DNA of 64,000 bases from the NCBI RefSeq assembly GCF_016860525.1, contig NZ_BNEA01000015.1, positions 4,154,001 to 4,218,000 on the forward strand, read 5' to 3'. Each line of letters starts with the position of its first letter. Within the stretch, counting starts at the first letter, position 1. Under the pieces are notes generated by a model that had not been told where the DNA came from, made no database searches, and was given only the letters and a program-made list of their open reading frames with translations. Shown one piece after another: positions 18,021 to 26,909 of the stretch. The DNA comes from Streptomyces rubradiris. Lineage in GTDB: Bacteria; Actinomycetota; Actinomycetes; Streptomycetales; Streptomycetaceae. The translations under genes were made by a program, and so were the position numbers.

Positions 18021-19406
18021 ATGACGACACATCAGGAATCGCTGCTGCCGGGCACCCGGCGTGCGCTGCTGCACCGGATCGCCGTCGCGCAGACCGAGGG
18101 GCGGGCTCCGTCGCTGGTGGCCGCCGTCGTGCGGGACGGACGGGCCGTGTGGCACGGGGCACGGACCTCGGTGGACGGACACGGACCGGACGAGACGGTG
18201 CAGTACCGGATCGGGTCCATCACCAAGACCTTCACCGCCGTGCTGGTGCTGCGGCTGCGTGACGAGGGCCTGCTCGACCTCGGTGATCCGCTGGAGAAGC
18301 ATCTGCCGGGCACCGGCGTGGGGGAGGCGACCATCGCGGAGTTGCTCGCCCACACGGCGGGGCTGGCGGCAGAATCGCCCGCGCCCTGGTGGGAGCGCAC
18401 GCCCGGTTCGCTGCGGCCCGAGCTGAGCGATGTGCTGGGCGAGCAGCCCCTGCTGCATCCCGCCGGACGGCGGCACCACTACTCCAACCCGGGTTATGCC
18501 CTGCTCGGTGCCCTGGTGGAGGAGGTGCGCGGCGCCCCTTGGGAGGAGGTGCTGCGCGCGGAGATCCTGGAGCCGCTCGGTCTGCACCGGACGAGTACGC
18601 GACCGCGGGCGCCGCACGCGGGCGGCTGGGCCGTGCATCCGTGGGCCGACGCGCTGCTGCCCGAGCCGCTGGAGGACCTGGGCCGGATGGCGCCGGCCGG
18701 TCAGCTCTGGTCGACCACCGGGGATCTGGCGCGGTTCGCCGTGTTTCTGGCCCGGGGAGACGACCGGGTCCTCGGTGCGGAGTCGGTGGCAGAGATGCGG
18801 AGGCCCGCGGCACCGGCTGAGAGCGCGGACGTGGTGGACGGGATCACGTACGGCCTCGGGCTGCAGATCCAGCACCGGAACGGCCGGTTGCTCGTCGGGC
18901 ATTCCGGTTCGCTGCCGGGCTTCCTGGCAAGTCTCACCATCAGCGTCGCGGACGATGTCGCCGCGGTGGTGCTCACCAACTGCACCAGCGGTCCGCTGCC
19001 GGGTGCGGTGGCGGCGGACCTGGTGCGGATCGTCGCCGAGGCGGAACCCCGCATCCCCGAGCCCTGGCGGCCGCTGCGCGAGGTCGATCCGGCGGTGCTG
19101 GAACTGGTGGGGCAGTGGTACTGGGGGACGCACGCCTTCGGCCTGCGCGCGACCGCCGACGGGCTGCTCCTCCTGGCGCCGCTGACCGGGGGAGGCCGCA
19201 GGGCCCGCTTCCGCGGGAACGGGGACGGTACCTGGACCGGGCTGGAGGGCTACTACGCCGGTGAACTGCTGCGGCCCGTGCGGCGCCTGGACGGCTCCCT
19301 GAGCCATCTCGACCTCGGCTCGTTTGTGTTCACTCGGCAGCCGTACGACCCCGAGGCCGCGGTGCCCGGAGGCGTGGACGCGCAGGGGTGGCGGGGCATC
19401 GGCTGA
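18021..19406 (+). CDS. Serine hydrolase, beta-lactamase/penicillin-binding-like
   Basis: A 461-residue class C beta-lactamase-like hydrolase. SITK (near residue 70; SxxK nucleophile) and YSN (near 157; YxN) are present, and HSGSLPG near 296 takes the place of the KTG box. No signal peptide is evident, so a cytoplasmic esterase or peptidase role is more likely than antibiotic resistance. The C-terminal 100 residues form a beta-rich extra domain. It ends just before a palindrome containing parS. Confidence 0.85.
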   Translation: MTTHQESLLPGTRRALLHRIAVAQTEGRAPSLVAAVVRDGRAVWHGARTSVDGHGPDETVQYRIGSITKTFTAVLVLRLRDEGLLDLGDPLEKHLPGTGVGEATIAELLAHTAGLAAESPAPWWERTPGSLRPELSDVLGEQPLLHPAGRRHHYSNPGYALLGALVEEVRGAPWEEVLRAEILEPLGLHRTSTRPRAPHAGGWAVHPWADALLPEPLEDLGRMAPAGQLWSTTGDLARFAVFLARGDDRVLGAESVAEMRRPAAPAESADVVDGITYGLGLQIQHRNGRLLVGHSGSLPGFLASLTISVADDVAAVVLTNCTSGPLPGAVAADLVRIVAEAEPRIPEPWRPLREVDPAVLELVGQWYWGTHAFGLRATADGLLLLAPLTGGGRRARFRGNGDGTWTGLEGYYAGELLRPVRRLDGSLSHLDLGSFVFTRQPYDPEAAVPGGVDAQGWRGIG

Positions 19407-19419
19407 CCCTCGGCCGACC

Positions 19420-19447
19420 GGGGTGTGTTTCACGTGAAACACACCCC
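19420..19447. terminator. Perfect palindrome with parS core, probable bidirectional terminator
   Basis: GGGGTGTGTTTCAC at 19420-19433 followed by its exact reverse complement, then TTT. It lies between two convergent genes (serine hydrolase and GNAT), 14 bases after the first stop codon. Confidence 0.7.
19427..19440. other. parS site (perfect)
   Basis: Exact GTTTCACGTGAAAC, the core of the 28-bp palindrome at 19420-19447. Confidence 0.93.
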
Positions 19448-19476
19448 TTTGACCGTGGCGGCGCCCCGGTGCGCGG

Positions 19477-19929
19477 TCAGAGCCGCAGTTTGAAGCCCTC
19501 GTGCGAGGCCGTGAAGCCCAGCCGTTCGTAGAAGCGGTGGGCGTCGGTGCGGGTCTTGTCGGACGTCAGCTGCACCATCCGGCAGTCGAGCCGCCGGGAG
19601 GTGTCGATCGCCCACTCGATCAGCCTGCTGCCGAGCCCACTGCCCCGTTCGTCGGCGTGGATGCGCACGGCCTCGATGAGCGCGCGGGTGGCTCCCCGGT
19701 GGGAGAGTCCGGGGATGATCGTGAGTTGCAAGGTGCCGATGACACGGTCTTCGCGCACGGCGACGACCAGGTGCTGGTTCGGATCGGCGGCGAGGCGTGC
19801 CAGCGCGGTCCGGTAGGGCGTCAGGTCGTCCGGTGACTCGCGCTGGGCGCCGAGCGGATCATCAGCGAGCATCGCGACGATCGCCGGAAGGTCGTCGGCG
19901 GTCGCGGCGCGTATCTCAAGATCTCCCAT
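19477..19929 (-). CDS. GNAT-family acetyltransferase
   Basis: A 150-residue single-domain GNAT. MGDLEIRAATADDLPAIVAM opens the fold and ADERGSGLGSRLIEWA is the acetyl-CoA pyrophosphate loop (R/Q-x-x-G-x-G/A); FYERLGF follows near the end. The acceptor is unknown. It shares the strand with the MarR gene upstream (9-base gap), so the two are probably co-transcribed. Confidence 0.88.
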   Translation of the reverse strand: MGDLEIRAATADDLPAIVAMLADDPLGAQRESPDDLTPYRTALARLAADPNQHLVVAVREDRVIGTLQLTIIPGLSHRGATRALIEAVRIHADERGSGLGSRLIEWAIDTSRRLDCRMVQLTSDKTRTDAHRFYERLGFTASHEGFKLRL

Positions 19930-19938
19930 GCGCGCACC

Positions 19939-20397
19939 CTATGCGGACACGTTCAGCGACTCCACCACCCGGACCAGCGGAGCCAGTTCGGGGACCTTCG
20001 CGGCGTCGTCCAGGGCCTCACGCAGGGCGGCGTCATTGGTGGGCCGCGCCTCTTCCAGCAGGCGCAGGCCCGCCGGGGTGACGTTGGTGTAGATGCCTCG
20101 GCGGTCGGTGGGGCAGAGGTAGCGCTCCAGCAGGCCGCGGTCCTCCAGCCGGCTCACCAGGCGGGTGGTGGCGCTCTGGCTGAGTACGACCGCGTCGGCG
20201 ACCTGCTTCATCTGCAGATGTCCGCCTTCGCCGGCGTGCTGCCTGCTGAGCACGTCCAGCAGCGAGTACTCGCGCACGCTCAGATCGTGCTTGGCCTGCA
20301 GGGCGCGTTCGATGTGCGCCTCGATCCTTCCGTGCAGCGCAGATAGGGCGCACCAGCCCTGGGCGAGGGCGGTGAGCGCTGGGTCCGTCGCTGTCAT
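19939..20397 (-). CDS. MarR-family transcriptional regulator
   Basis: A 152-residue winged-helix dimer: EYSLLDVLSRQHAGEGGHLQ, recognition helix VVLSQSATTRLVSRLEDRGL and wing CPTDRRGIYTNVTPAG. ATG 20397 has a good site (GGAGGAAA). It is divergent from an MFS exporter gene, the classic arrangement where a MarR repressor controls the efflux pump and itself; the shared gap has inverted TTGCAA-type repeats. Confidence 0.93.
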   Translation of the reverse strand: MTATDPALTALAQGWCALSALHGRIEAHIERALQAKHDLSVREYSLLDVLSRQHAGEGGHLQMKQVADAVVLSQSATTRLVSRLEDRGLLERYLCPTDRRGIYTNVTPAGLRLLEEARPTNDAALREALDDAAKVPELAPLVRVVESLNVSA

Positions 20398-20446
20398 TGG
20401 CGTTTCCTCCGTCCGGAGCGGCTCCCACAAGGGTAGAGCACTGACG

Positions 20447-20514
20447 CAATAGTCGGCGTTTGCAATTAGCCAGCGTCTGCAACTATTGTGGGCGCAAGCT
20501 AAGCGCTCTTGCAA
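20447..20514. promoter_or_regulatory. Candidate MarR operator region
   Basis: Between the divergent marR-like and MFS genes: inverted arms CAATAGT (20447-20453) and ACTATTG (20482-20488), TTGCAA at 20460 and 20509, and GCAAG/CTTGC arms at 20494-20512. Assignment to the neighbouring MarR is by position. Confidence 0.5.
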
Positions 20515-20538
20515 TCTTCTGGGAAGGTGTACCCCCAC

Positions 20539-21747
20539 ATGCCTCTCGCGCTTCTGGCCCTCGCGATCGGGGCCTTCGGAATCGGAACGACCGAGTTCGT
20601 GATCATGGGACTGCTGCCCGAGGTCGCGAGCGACTTCGGGGTCTCCATCCCCACGGCGGGCCTGCTCGTGACCGGCTACGCCCTCGGCGTCGTCATCGGC
20701 GCGCCGATCATGACCGTGCTCGGCACCAAGGTCCCGCGCAAGCGCATGCTGATGCTGCTGATGGGCCTCTTCATCGCCGGCAACCTGCTCTCCGCGGTGG
20801 CCCCGGCTTTCGCGATCATGCTCCTCGGACGGGTGATCGCCTCCCTCGCCCACGGTGCCTTCTTCGGCATCGGCTCGGTCGTCGCCGCCGAACTGGTCGC
20901 ACCGGAGAAGAAGGCCGGAGCCATCGCCATGATGTTCACCGGCCTGACCGTCGCCAATGTCGTCGGCGTACCGCTGGGCACGCTCATCGGGCAGAGCGTC
21001 GGCTGGCGCGTCACCTTCGGCATCGTCGCCGCGCTCGGCGTCGTCGGTCTCGCCGGTATCGCCAAGCTCGTTCCCGAGCTGCCCCGCCCGGAGGGCGTGC
21101 GGCTGCGCCACGAACTGGCCGCCTTCAAGAACGCCCAGGTGCTGCTCGCCATGGCGATGACCGTTCTCGGTTTCGGCGGTGTCTTCGCGGCCATCACCTA
21201 CATCGCGCCGATGATGACCCACATCGCCGGATTCTCCGACGGATCGGTCACCTGGCTGCTGGTCCTGTTCGGCCTCGGCATGGTCGGCGGCAATCTCGTC
21301 GGCGGCAAGTTCGCCGACCGCGCCCTGATGCCGATGCTGTACATCTCCCTGGGCGCCCTGGCCGTCGTCCTGGCGCTCTTCACGCTCACCGCCCACAACA
21401 AGATCGCGGCGGCGGTGACCATCGCACTGATCGGCGCCCTGGGCTTCGCCACCGTGCCGCCGCTGCAGAAGCGCGTCCTCGACCAGGCGCACGGCGCTCC
21501 GACGCTCGCGTCCGCCGTGAACATCGGCGCCTTCAACTTGGGCAACGCCCTGTCCGCCTGGCTCGGCGGTGTCGTGATCGCGGCCGGCTTCGGCTACACG
21601 TCCCCCAACTGGGTCGGTGCCGTCCTCGCCGCCGCCGCGCTGCTCCTCGCCTTCCTCTCGGCCGCCCTGGAGCGCCGGGACGGTACGCCCGGCACCGTGA
21701 TCGCCTCCGGGACGCCGGCCGAGCGGCGGACCACCGTCCACCACTGA
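20539..21747 (+). CDS. MFS drug/sugar exporter (DHA1, AraJ-like)
   Basis: A 402-residue, twelve-helix MFS protein. The motif FGIGTTEFVIMGLLPEVA in helix 1 marks the AraJ/NepI/chloramphenicol-exporter group. ATG 20539 follows GGGAAGG at suitable distance; an ATG 30 bases earlier has no site. Divergent from a MarR repressor that probably controls it. It is followed after 113 bases by a DUF336 gene on the same strand. Confidence 0.92.
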   Translation: MPLALLALAIGAFGIGTTEFVIMGLLPEVASDFGVSIPTAGLLVTGYALGVVIGAPIMTVLGTKVPRKRMLMLLMGLFIAGNLLSAVAPAFAIMLLGRVIASLAHGAFFGIGSVVAAELVAPEKKAGAIAMMFTGLTVANVVGVPLGTLIGQSVGWRVTFGIVAALGVVGLAGIAKLVPELPRPEGVRLRHELAAFKNAQVLLAMAMTVLGFGGVFAAITYIAPMMTHIAGFSDGSVTWLLVLFGLGMVGGNLVGGKFADRALMPMLYISLGALAVVLALFTLTAHNKIAAAVTIALIGALGFATVPPLQKRVLDQAHGAPTLASAVNIGAFNLGNALSAWLGGVVIAAGFGYTSPNWVGAVLAAAALLLAFLSAALERRDGTPGTVIASGTPAERRTTVHH

Positions 21748-21860
21748 GCCGCCCGCACTCCGGACGCCTCACTCCCCGCGACCCCACAGACGTCCGTACC
21801 GGGCCTGCGTCCCGGTACGGCCAAGCACCAACCCCAAGCACCATCCAAGGAGACAGCTCC

Positions 21861-22280
21861 ATGAGCACCACCGCCGTCGCCCCGCTCACCATCGAGGACG
21901 CCGAACTGCTCGTCGCCACGGCCCGCCGGGCGGCAGAGGACGCCGGAGTCACCGTCAGCGTCACCGTCCTGGACGCCGGTGGCCACCTGCTCGCCTTCCG
22001 CCGGGACGACCGGGCCGTGCTGATCTCCGGCGAGACCAGCACCCGCAAGGCGTACACGGCCCTCCAGCTGAACGCGCCCACCGCCGACCTCGTCGACGCC
22101 GTCCAGCCCGGCGGCCTCTTCCACACCCTGCCCACCGCTCTCGACCGGCCCCTGCTGTTCATCGCGGGCGGTGTCCCCATCCGCCGGGACGGCCGGCTGA
22201 TCGGCGCCATCGGCGTCGGCGGCGGTGCGCCGGAGCAGGACCACGGGTTCGCCACCGCGGCCGTGGAGGCGCTCGCCTGA
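21861..22280 (+). CDS. GlcG/HbpS-like heme-degrading family protein (DUF336)
   Basis: A 139-residue protein of the DUF336 family, which includes the Streptomyces heme-binding HbpS and GlcG. APLTIEDAELLVATARRAAE opens the fold and the C-terminal half has GGVPIRRDGRLIGAIGVGG. No signal peptide, unlike secreted HbpS. AAGGAGA precedes the ATG. Likely downstream member of the MFS transcript; function unknown, possibly small-molecule or heme binding. Confidence 0.85.
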   Translation: MSTTAVAPLTIEDAELLVATARRAAEDAGVTVSVTVLDAGGHLLAFRRDDRAVLISGETSTRKAYTALQLNAPTADLVDAVQPGGLFHTLPTALDRPLLFIAGGVPIRRDGRLIGAIGVGGGAPEQDHGFATAAVEALA

Positions 22281-22300
22281 CCCGGTAGCCGACCTCGCGA

Positions 22301-22335
22301 CGCCGGCCCCGCCGCCCCGGGCGGCGGGGCCGGCG
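22301..22335. terminator. Bidirectional terminator between convergent genes
   Basis: A 16-bp perfect G/C stem with a three-base loop (arm CGCCGGCCCCGCCGCC at 22301-22316), placed between the DUF336 gene (+) and a GNAT gene (-). Confidence 0.85.
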
Positions 22336-22351
22336 CACGTCCCTACGCGGG

Positions 22352-23218
22352 TCAGCCCGCGGCGACGGTCAGGGGTGCGAACCGCCGGGTCCAGTCCCCT
22401 GGCAGGTCCGGGATGCCGTAGGTCATCACCGAGTTGAAGGCCACGGAGGCCAGCCCCCGCTCCTTGGCCCAGGTCAGCAGCTCCTCGTGGCGCACGTCGA
22501 TGTCGGTGCGCAGGGGGCGCTCGGTACGGGCCGCCAGCGAGGTGATGAGCGCCTTGGCGGTCTCCGTGTCCCGGGCGATCAGCGGGCCGACGACATGGGT
22601 GTCCATGTTGGGCCACGCGGCGGTGTAGCCGATGAGCCGGCCGGCCTCCTCGGCGACCCGCAGCTGATCGGCGAAGGCGGGCAACCGGGTGATGAGAGGC
22701 GTGCGATCGGTGCCGAACACCTCCTCGTCGAGGCGCACGATCGCCGGGAGGTCCTCCGCGGTGGCGGCACGCGTGACGACCGCGGACTCCGGGCCGCCGG
22801 GAGTGAAGCGGCCCCTCAGCATCTCGGCCCGGCCCGTCACCTTGAAGCCCAGCTCCTCGTAGAGGGGACGCCCGTTGGGGGTGGCGTGCAGGGTCAGCGG
22901 GGTGGTTCCCATGACCGAGACGACGTGCCGCATCAAACGGCGGCCGACCCCTTGACGGGCATGGCGCTCGGCCACCAGGACCATGCCGATGGCGCCGAGA
23001 TCCGGCCGCCCCCACCCGCCGTACTCCGTGACGACGCACGCGGCGACCAGGCCGCCCTCGGGGTCGTCGATGCCGTATCCCTTCCCGGCGGTGAGGAGGA
23101 AGCCCCACTTGTGTTCCTCGCGTGGCCACCCCCGGTCTTCGGACAGGTCGGCGCAGGCGGTGAGATCGCGAAGCGTCAGACGGCGGATGGGCAGATGGGC
23201 GAGGGAAGGAGTTGGCAC
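22352..23218 (-). CDS. Double-domain GNAT acetyltransferase
   Basis: About 288 residues with two GNAT domains. The first has AERHARQGVGRRLMRHV (acetyl-CoA loop) and ATPNGRPLYEELGF; the second begins near TRAATAEDLPAIVRLDEEV and is more divergent. I chose GTG 23218 because sequence upstream (to an ATG at 23290) is not GNAT-like; neither start has a clear ribosome binding site. Substrate unknown. Confidence 0.78.
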   Translation of the reverse strand: MPTPSLAHLPIRRLTLRDLTACADLSEDRGWPREEHKWGFLLTAGKGYGIDDPEGGLVAACVVTEYGGWGRPDLGAIGMVLVAERHARQGVGRRLMRHVVSVMGTTPLTLHATPNGRPLYEELGFKVTGRAEMLRGRFTPGGPESAVVTRAATAEDLPAIVRLDEEVFGTDRTPLITRLPAFADQLRVAEEAGRLIGYTAAWPNMDTHVVGPLIARDTETAKALITSLAARTERPLRTDIDVRHEELLTWAKERGLASVAFNSVMTYGIPDLPGDWTRRFAPLTVAAG

Positions 23219-23329
23219 GCAGGTCAGGCTGTCCGAACGGCGCCCCTGCCGTCCACCTGTTTCGATGCAGACGCACGTGCTTTTGGCCATCTCATGGCCA
23301 TCCGTACAGCCCTCGGACAGTTGTGCGGT

Positions 23330-23343
23330 GTTTCACGTGAAAC
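23330..23343. other. parS site (perfect)
   Basis: Exact GTTTCACGTGAAAC in the divergent gap between the double GNAT gene and the HAD gene, 28 bases upstream of the HAD start, so ParB binding would overlap the promoter region. Confidence 0.92.
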
Positions 23344-23371
23344 ATCGCGCAGCCTCACTAGCCTCGGCGTC

Positions 23372-24004
23372 ATGACCAGACTTCATCTGTTCGACATGGA
23401 CGGGACGTTGCTGCACGGGACCACCGCTCCGCTGGAGATATCGCGCCAGTTGGGCCTGGAGCGCGAGACGGTGGCCTTGGAACGGGCGATCGCGGACGGG
23501 CGGATCGGGCCGCCGGAGTATGCCGCGCAGGTGTACGACCTGTGGGCCGGCCTGACCGACGCGCATGTGCGGGCCGCGTTCGAGGCGGCTCCCTGGCTGG
23601 CCCGGATCCGCGAGGTGTGGGCGCAGATCAGGAACGCGGGTGAATACTGCGCGGTGGTGTCCCTCTCGCCCTCCTTCTTCGTCGAACGCCTCCTGGAGTG
23701 GGGTGCCCACGCGGCGCACGGTTCCCGCTTCCCGGCCGTACCGTTCACCGAGCCCGTCGACCCGTCCGGGGTGCTCAACGCCGCCGCCAAGGTGGTCATC
23801 GCGGAACGGCTCTGCGCGGAATTCGGCGTGACCCGCGCGGACTGCGTGGCGTACGGCGACTCGGCGTCGGACAAGGAGCTGTTCGCCGCCGTGCCGGTGT
23901 CCGTGGCGGTCAACGCCGACTCCCACGTGGCCGACCTCGCCACCCACTCCTACTCGGGACGGGACCTGTGGGAAGCCTATGAACTGGTCGGGCCGGCACA
24001 GTAG
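23372..24004 (+). CDS. HAD-superfamily phosphatase (SerB-like)
   Basis: A 210-residue phosphatase. Motif I is FDMDGTLLHG near residues 7-16, motif II the Ser in VVSLSPSF, and motif III/IV YGDSASDKELFAAV. The cap lies between I and II as in phosphoserine phosphatases. Substrate not determined. The start follows a parS site by 28 bases and has no strong ribosome binding site. Convergent with the NUDIX gene. Confidence 0.88.
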   Translation: MTRLHLFDMDGTLLHGTTAPLEISRQLGLERETVALERAIADGRIGPPEYAAQVYDLWAGLTDAHVRAAFEAAPWLARIREVWAQIRNAGEYCAVVSLSPSFFVERLLEWGAHAAHGSRFPAVPFTEPVDPSGVLNAAAKVVIAERLCAEFGVTRADCVAYGDSASDKELFAAVPVSVAVNADSHVADLATHSYSGRDLWEAYELVGPAQ

Positions 24005-24058
24005 TCCCAAGGGACGTGTTCCGGCACCCGGAGTCGCGCTCCTGTTCGCTGACCCCGC

Positions 24059-24541
24059 TTACCCGAGGTCGGGGGCGTGCATGGCCCGTACTCCCTCGAT
24101 GTTCCCGTCCAGGTAGTGGCGCAGGGACAGCGGGACGAGGTGGACGGAGGCGATGCCGACGCGGGTGAACGGGACCCGGACGATCTCGTACTCACCAGCC
24201 GGCTCCTCCACTTCGGGGCCGTGGCGCAGGGCCGGGTCCATGGACTCCAGCCGGCAGACGAAGAAGTGCTGCACCTTCACACCGGTCGCGCCGCCGTCCT
24301 CACCGATGTGCTCCACCGTGTCCACGAAACACGGCACCACATCGGTGATCTTGGCGCCGAGTTCCTCGTACACCTCTCGGTGCAGGGCGTCCACGACGGT
24401 CGAGTCCCCGGGTTCGACCCCGCCACCGGGAGTGACCCAGTAGGGATCGACGCCGGGCTTGGTGCGCTTGATCAGGATCAGGTCGTCACCGTCCAGGAGA
24501 ACGGCACGGGCGGTGCGCTTGACCACGGGTCGGACGGTCAT
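24059..24541 (-). CDS. NUDIX hydrolase
   Basis: A 160-residue Nudix protein. The box reads GGGVEPGDSTVVDALHREVY then EELGA; Asp replaces the first Glu of the usual GX5E, while REVYEE with its metal ligands is intact. Likely hydrolyses a nucleoside diphosphate derivative. The start ATG 24541 lies 22 bases from a one-mismatch parS. Confidence 0.88.
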   Translation of the reverse strand: MTVRPVVKRTARAVLLDGDDLILIKRTKPGVDPYWVTPGGGVEPGDSTVVDALHREVYEELGAKITDVVPCFVDTVEHIGEDGGATGVKVQHFFVCRLESMDPALRHGPEVEEPAGEYEIVRVPFTRVGIASVHLVPLSLRHYLDGNIEGVRAMHAPDLG

Positions 24542-24562
24542 GGGAGAAATGTGGCCCCGCTG

Positions 24563-24576
24563 GTTCCACGTGAAAC
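24563..24576. other. parS-like site (one mismatch)
   Basis: GTTCCACGTGAAAC, one change from the perfect palindrome, in the NUDIX upstream region. Confidence 0.65.
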
Positions 24577-24628
24577 ATCGCAAAGCGCCACGAGCCGACC
24601 GCCGTGCGTGCACCCCACCCCGGCGGCC

Positions 24629-25534
24629 TCAGCACCAGGCCGTGGCCGCACGCTGGAGCCACTCGTGAGCCCGCGCGACATGCGGCAGGGGAAGTGTTCC
24701 GGTCCGCACCACCAGGAAGTACGTGCGCAACGGCGCCACCACCGGGTCGAGCAGGGTGACGACCGTGCCCTGCTCCAGCGCATGCGCGCACAGATAGCGG
24801 GGAAGCACCGCCAGCCCGGTCCCGGCGCTTGCACAGGACAGCACCGCCCGCAGATCCGGGACGATCACCGTGCCCGTGGCGGCCGGGGTGCAGTCGAACA
24901 CGGAAGCCCAGTAGCGCGAGACGAACGGCAGCGACTCGTGGACGTCGATCACGGGCATGTCTTCCAGGGCCGGCGCGCCTTTCAGCCGTACGGTGTCCGC
25001 GCCGATCCGCTCCGCCCAGCGCGGGGCCGCGACCAGCACATGCTCCTCGTCACACAGCGGAGTGGCGGACAGCAGGGCCCCGCGCGGTCGGGTCGTGCTG
25101 ATGGCCAGGTCGTGCCGGCCGCAGGCCAGTCCCTCCAGCGTCTCCTCCGCCGTGCCGAAGGAGACGCGCAACGTGAAGCCCTGGCCGTCCTCGCCGGTCA
25201 GCCCGGTGAGGACGGGCAGCACGCGTTCGGTGGTGAACTCCGGAGGGCCGGCCAGGTACAGCGTCCGGGGCGAGGAGTCGTCGTCCAGTCCGCATTCCGC
25301 TATCTCCACCAGGGCGTCGAGATGGGGCGCGGCCCGGTGGGCGAGTTCGTCACCGATGGTCGTCGGGGTCACTCCCCGCGCCTGGCGGAGGAAGAGCGGC
25401 CTGCCGAGCTGGCGCTCCAGCGTGCGGATCTGCGAGGTGACGGCCGGCTGGGAGAGGCCGAGCAGAGCGGCGGCGCGGGTGAAGGAACCAGCCCTGTGCA
25501 CGGTGACGAAGGTCCGCAGCAAGGCCAGATCCAT
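24629..25534 (-). CDS. LysR-family transcriptional regulator
   Basis: A 301-residue regulator. Helix-turn-helix MDLALLRTFVTVHRAGSFTR through PAVTSQIRTLERQLGRPLF (residues 1-58), then a periplasmic-binding-protein-like effector domain. ATG 25534 follows GGGAGG. It does not face an obvious divergent target; the PLP-enzyme gene lies upstream on the same strand, so it may control itself or distant genes. Confidence 0.92.
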   Translation of the reverse strand: MDLALLRTFVTVHRAGSFTRAAALLGLSQPAVTSQIRTLERQLGRPLFLRQARGVTPTTIGDELAHRAAPHLDALVEIAECGLDDDSSPRTLYLAGPPEFTTERVLPVLTGLTGEDGQGFTLRVSFGTAEETLEGLACGRHDLAISTTRPRGALLSATPLCDEEHVLVAAPRWAERIGADTVRLKGAPALEDMPVIDVHESLPFVSRYWASVFDCTPAATGTVIVPDLRAVLSCASAGTGLAVLPRYLCAHALEQGTVVTLLDPVVAPLRTYFLVVRTGTLPLPHVARAHEWLQRAATAWC

Positions 25535-25689
25535 GGCGTGCCCTCCCTGTCCCTGCCCTCCTCGCCCTTCCGCCGGCCGCCAGGCAGGCACCAACTATAA
25601 ATATGTCGATACGTCCCTGTCGCTACTGTGATTGGACACTGACGCAGAGTCAACTAGCCTTGTCCGGGCGGTCTTTCCACCCAGGCCGC

Positions 25690-25727
25690 AGACGGTCCGA
25701 GCCACGAGGGGGGGAGGCTCGGACCGT
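25690..25727 (-). terminator. Terminator after the PLP-enzyme/LMW-PTP transcript
   Basis: A 13-bp perfect stem (arm GACGGTCCGAGCC at 25690-25702, matching arm 25715-25727, loop of 12), 34 bases past the minus-strand stop at 25761. Confidence 0.8.
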
Positions 25728-25760
25728 CCGGGAACCGGTGGTCGGCCACCGCGGAAGGCG

Positions 25761-26909
25761 CTACTCGGCGGACTCGTCCAGGGCGCGCAGAACGTCGGCC
25801 ACCAGGTCCTCCGGGTCCTCCGCGCCGACGGACATCCGGATGAAGCCCTCCGGGACGTCGTCCCCGCCCCAGCGGCGTCGCCGCTCGGCCGTGGAGCGCA
25901 CCCCGCCGAAGCTCGTCGCGTCCTCCACCAGACGCAGGGCCGCGAGAAAACGCTCGGCACGCGCGCGCGTGGGCAGCGTGAAGGACACGACACAGCCGTA
26001 GCGGCGCATCTGCCGTGCCGCGACCGGGTGCGAGGGATCGTCGGGCAGACCCGGGTAGCGCAGACCGGAGACCTCGGGCCGCTGCCGCAGCGCCTCGGCG
26101 ACCGCCAGGGCGGTGGCGTTCTGCCGGTCGACGCGCAGATGGAGCGTGGCGATGGACCGGTGCGCGAGCCAGGCCTCCATGGGCCCGGAAATCGCGCCGA
26201 CGATCTTGCGCCAGCGGCGCACGGCGGCCATCGCCTCGGCGTCGCGGCCGGTCACATAGCCCAGCAGGACATCACCGTGCCCGGTGAGCTGCTTGGTGCC
26301 GCTGGCCACGGAGAAGTCGGCGCCCAGCTCCAGCGGGCGCTGCCCGAGCGGGGTGGCGAGGGTGTTGTCCACGGCGACCAGCGCGCCACGCGCGTGTGCC
26401 GCATCGGCCAGCCGCCGGATGTCGCAGACGTCGAGCCCGGGGTTCGACGGGGTCTCGATCCACAGCAGCCGCGCCCCGTCCAGCAGCTCCAGCTGGGCAT
26501 CGCCGCCGGTCGGCGCGGTGCGCACCTCGATGCCGTAGGCCTCCAGCTGGGCGCGGACCAGCGGCAGTACCTGGTAACCGTCGGAGGGCAGCACGACCGC
26601 GTCTCCGGCGCGCAGCTGCGAGAACAGCACGGAGGAGATCGCCGCCATGCCGGAGGCGAACACCAGCGTCTCGACGTCCTCCCGCCCCGGCGCCTCCAGC
26701 TCGCCTATGGCCCGCTCCAGCAAGGTCCAGGTCGGATTGTCGTCACGGCCGTACGAGTACGGTCCCGCCACCTCACCGGGCAGGTGGAAGTGTGCCGCGA
26801 ACACCGGGCCGGGCAGGGTCGGCTCGTTCTTGGCCGGCTCGGGCAGCCCCGCCCGTACCGCGCGCGTGCCGTCGCCCGTGCGGCCCTCGTCCTTCGTGCC
26901 CTCGCTCAT
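25761..26909 (-). CDS. Cystathionine gamma-lyase/synthase-like PLP enzyme
   Basis: A 382-residue enzyme of the Cys/Met metabolism PLP family. SGTKQLTGHGDVLLGYV holds the Schiff-base lysine, ETPSNPGLDVCDI is the pyridine-nitrogen loop and FASGMAAISSVLF the phosphate-binding region. It may cleave cystathionine in reverse transsulfuration; lyase and synthase cannot be separated here. Its start overlaps the LMW-PTP stop by four bases (ATGA), so the two are translationally coupled. Confidence 0.88.
   Translation of the reverse strand: MSEGTKDEGRTGDGTRAVRAGLPEPAKNEPTLPGPVFAAHFHLPGEVAGPYSYGRDDNPTWTLLERAIGELEAPGREDVETLVFASGMAAISSVLFSQLRAGDAVVLPSDGYQVLPLVRAQLEAYGIEVRTAPTGGDAQLELLDGARLLWIETPSNPGLDVCDIRRLADAAHARGALVAVDNTLATPLGQRPLELGADFSVASGTKQLTGHGDVLLGYVTGRDAEAMAAVRRWRKIVGAISGPMEAWLAHRSIATLHLRVDRQNATALAVAEALRQRPEVSGLRYPGLPDDPSHPVAARQMRRYGCVVSFTLPTRARAERFLAALRLVEDATSFGGVRSTAERRRRWGGDDVPEGFIRMSVGAEDPEDLVADVLRALDESAE

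Noticed and set aside
18021..19406. Beta-lactamase-like gene considered as antibiotic resistance
   Set aside because: No signal peptide and no typical resistance context; many serine hydrolases of this fold have other roles.
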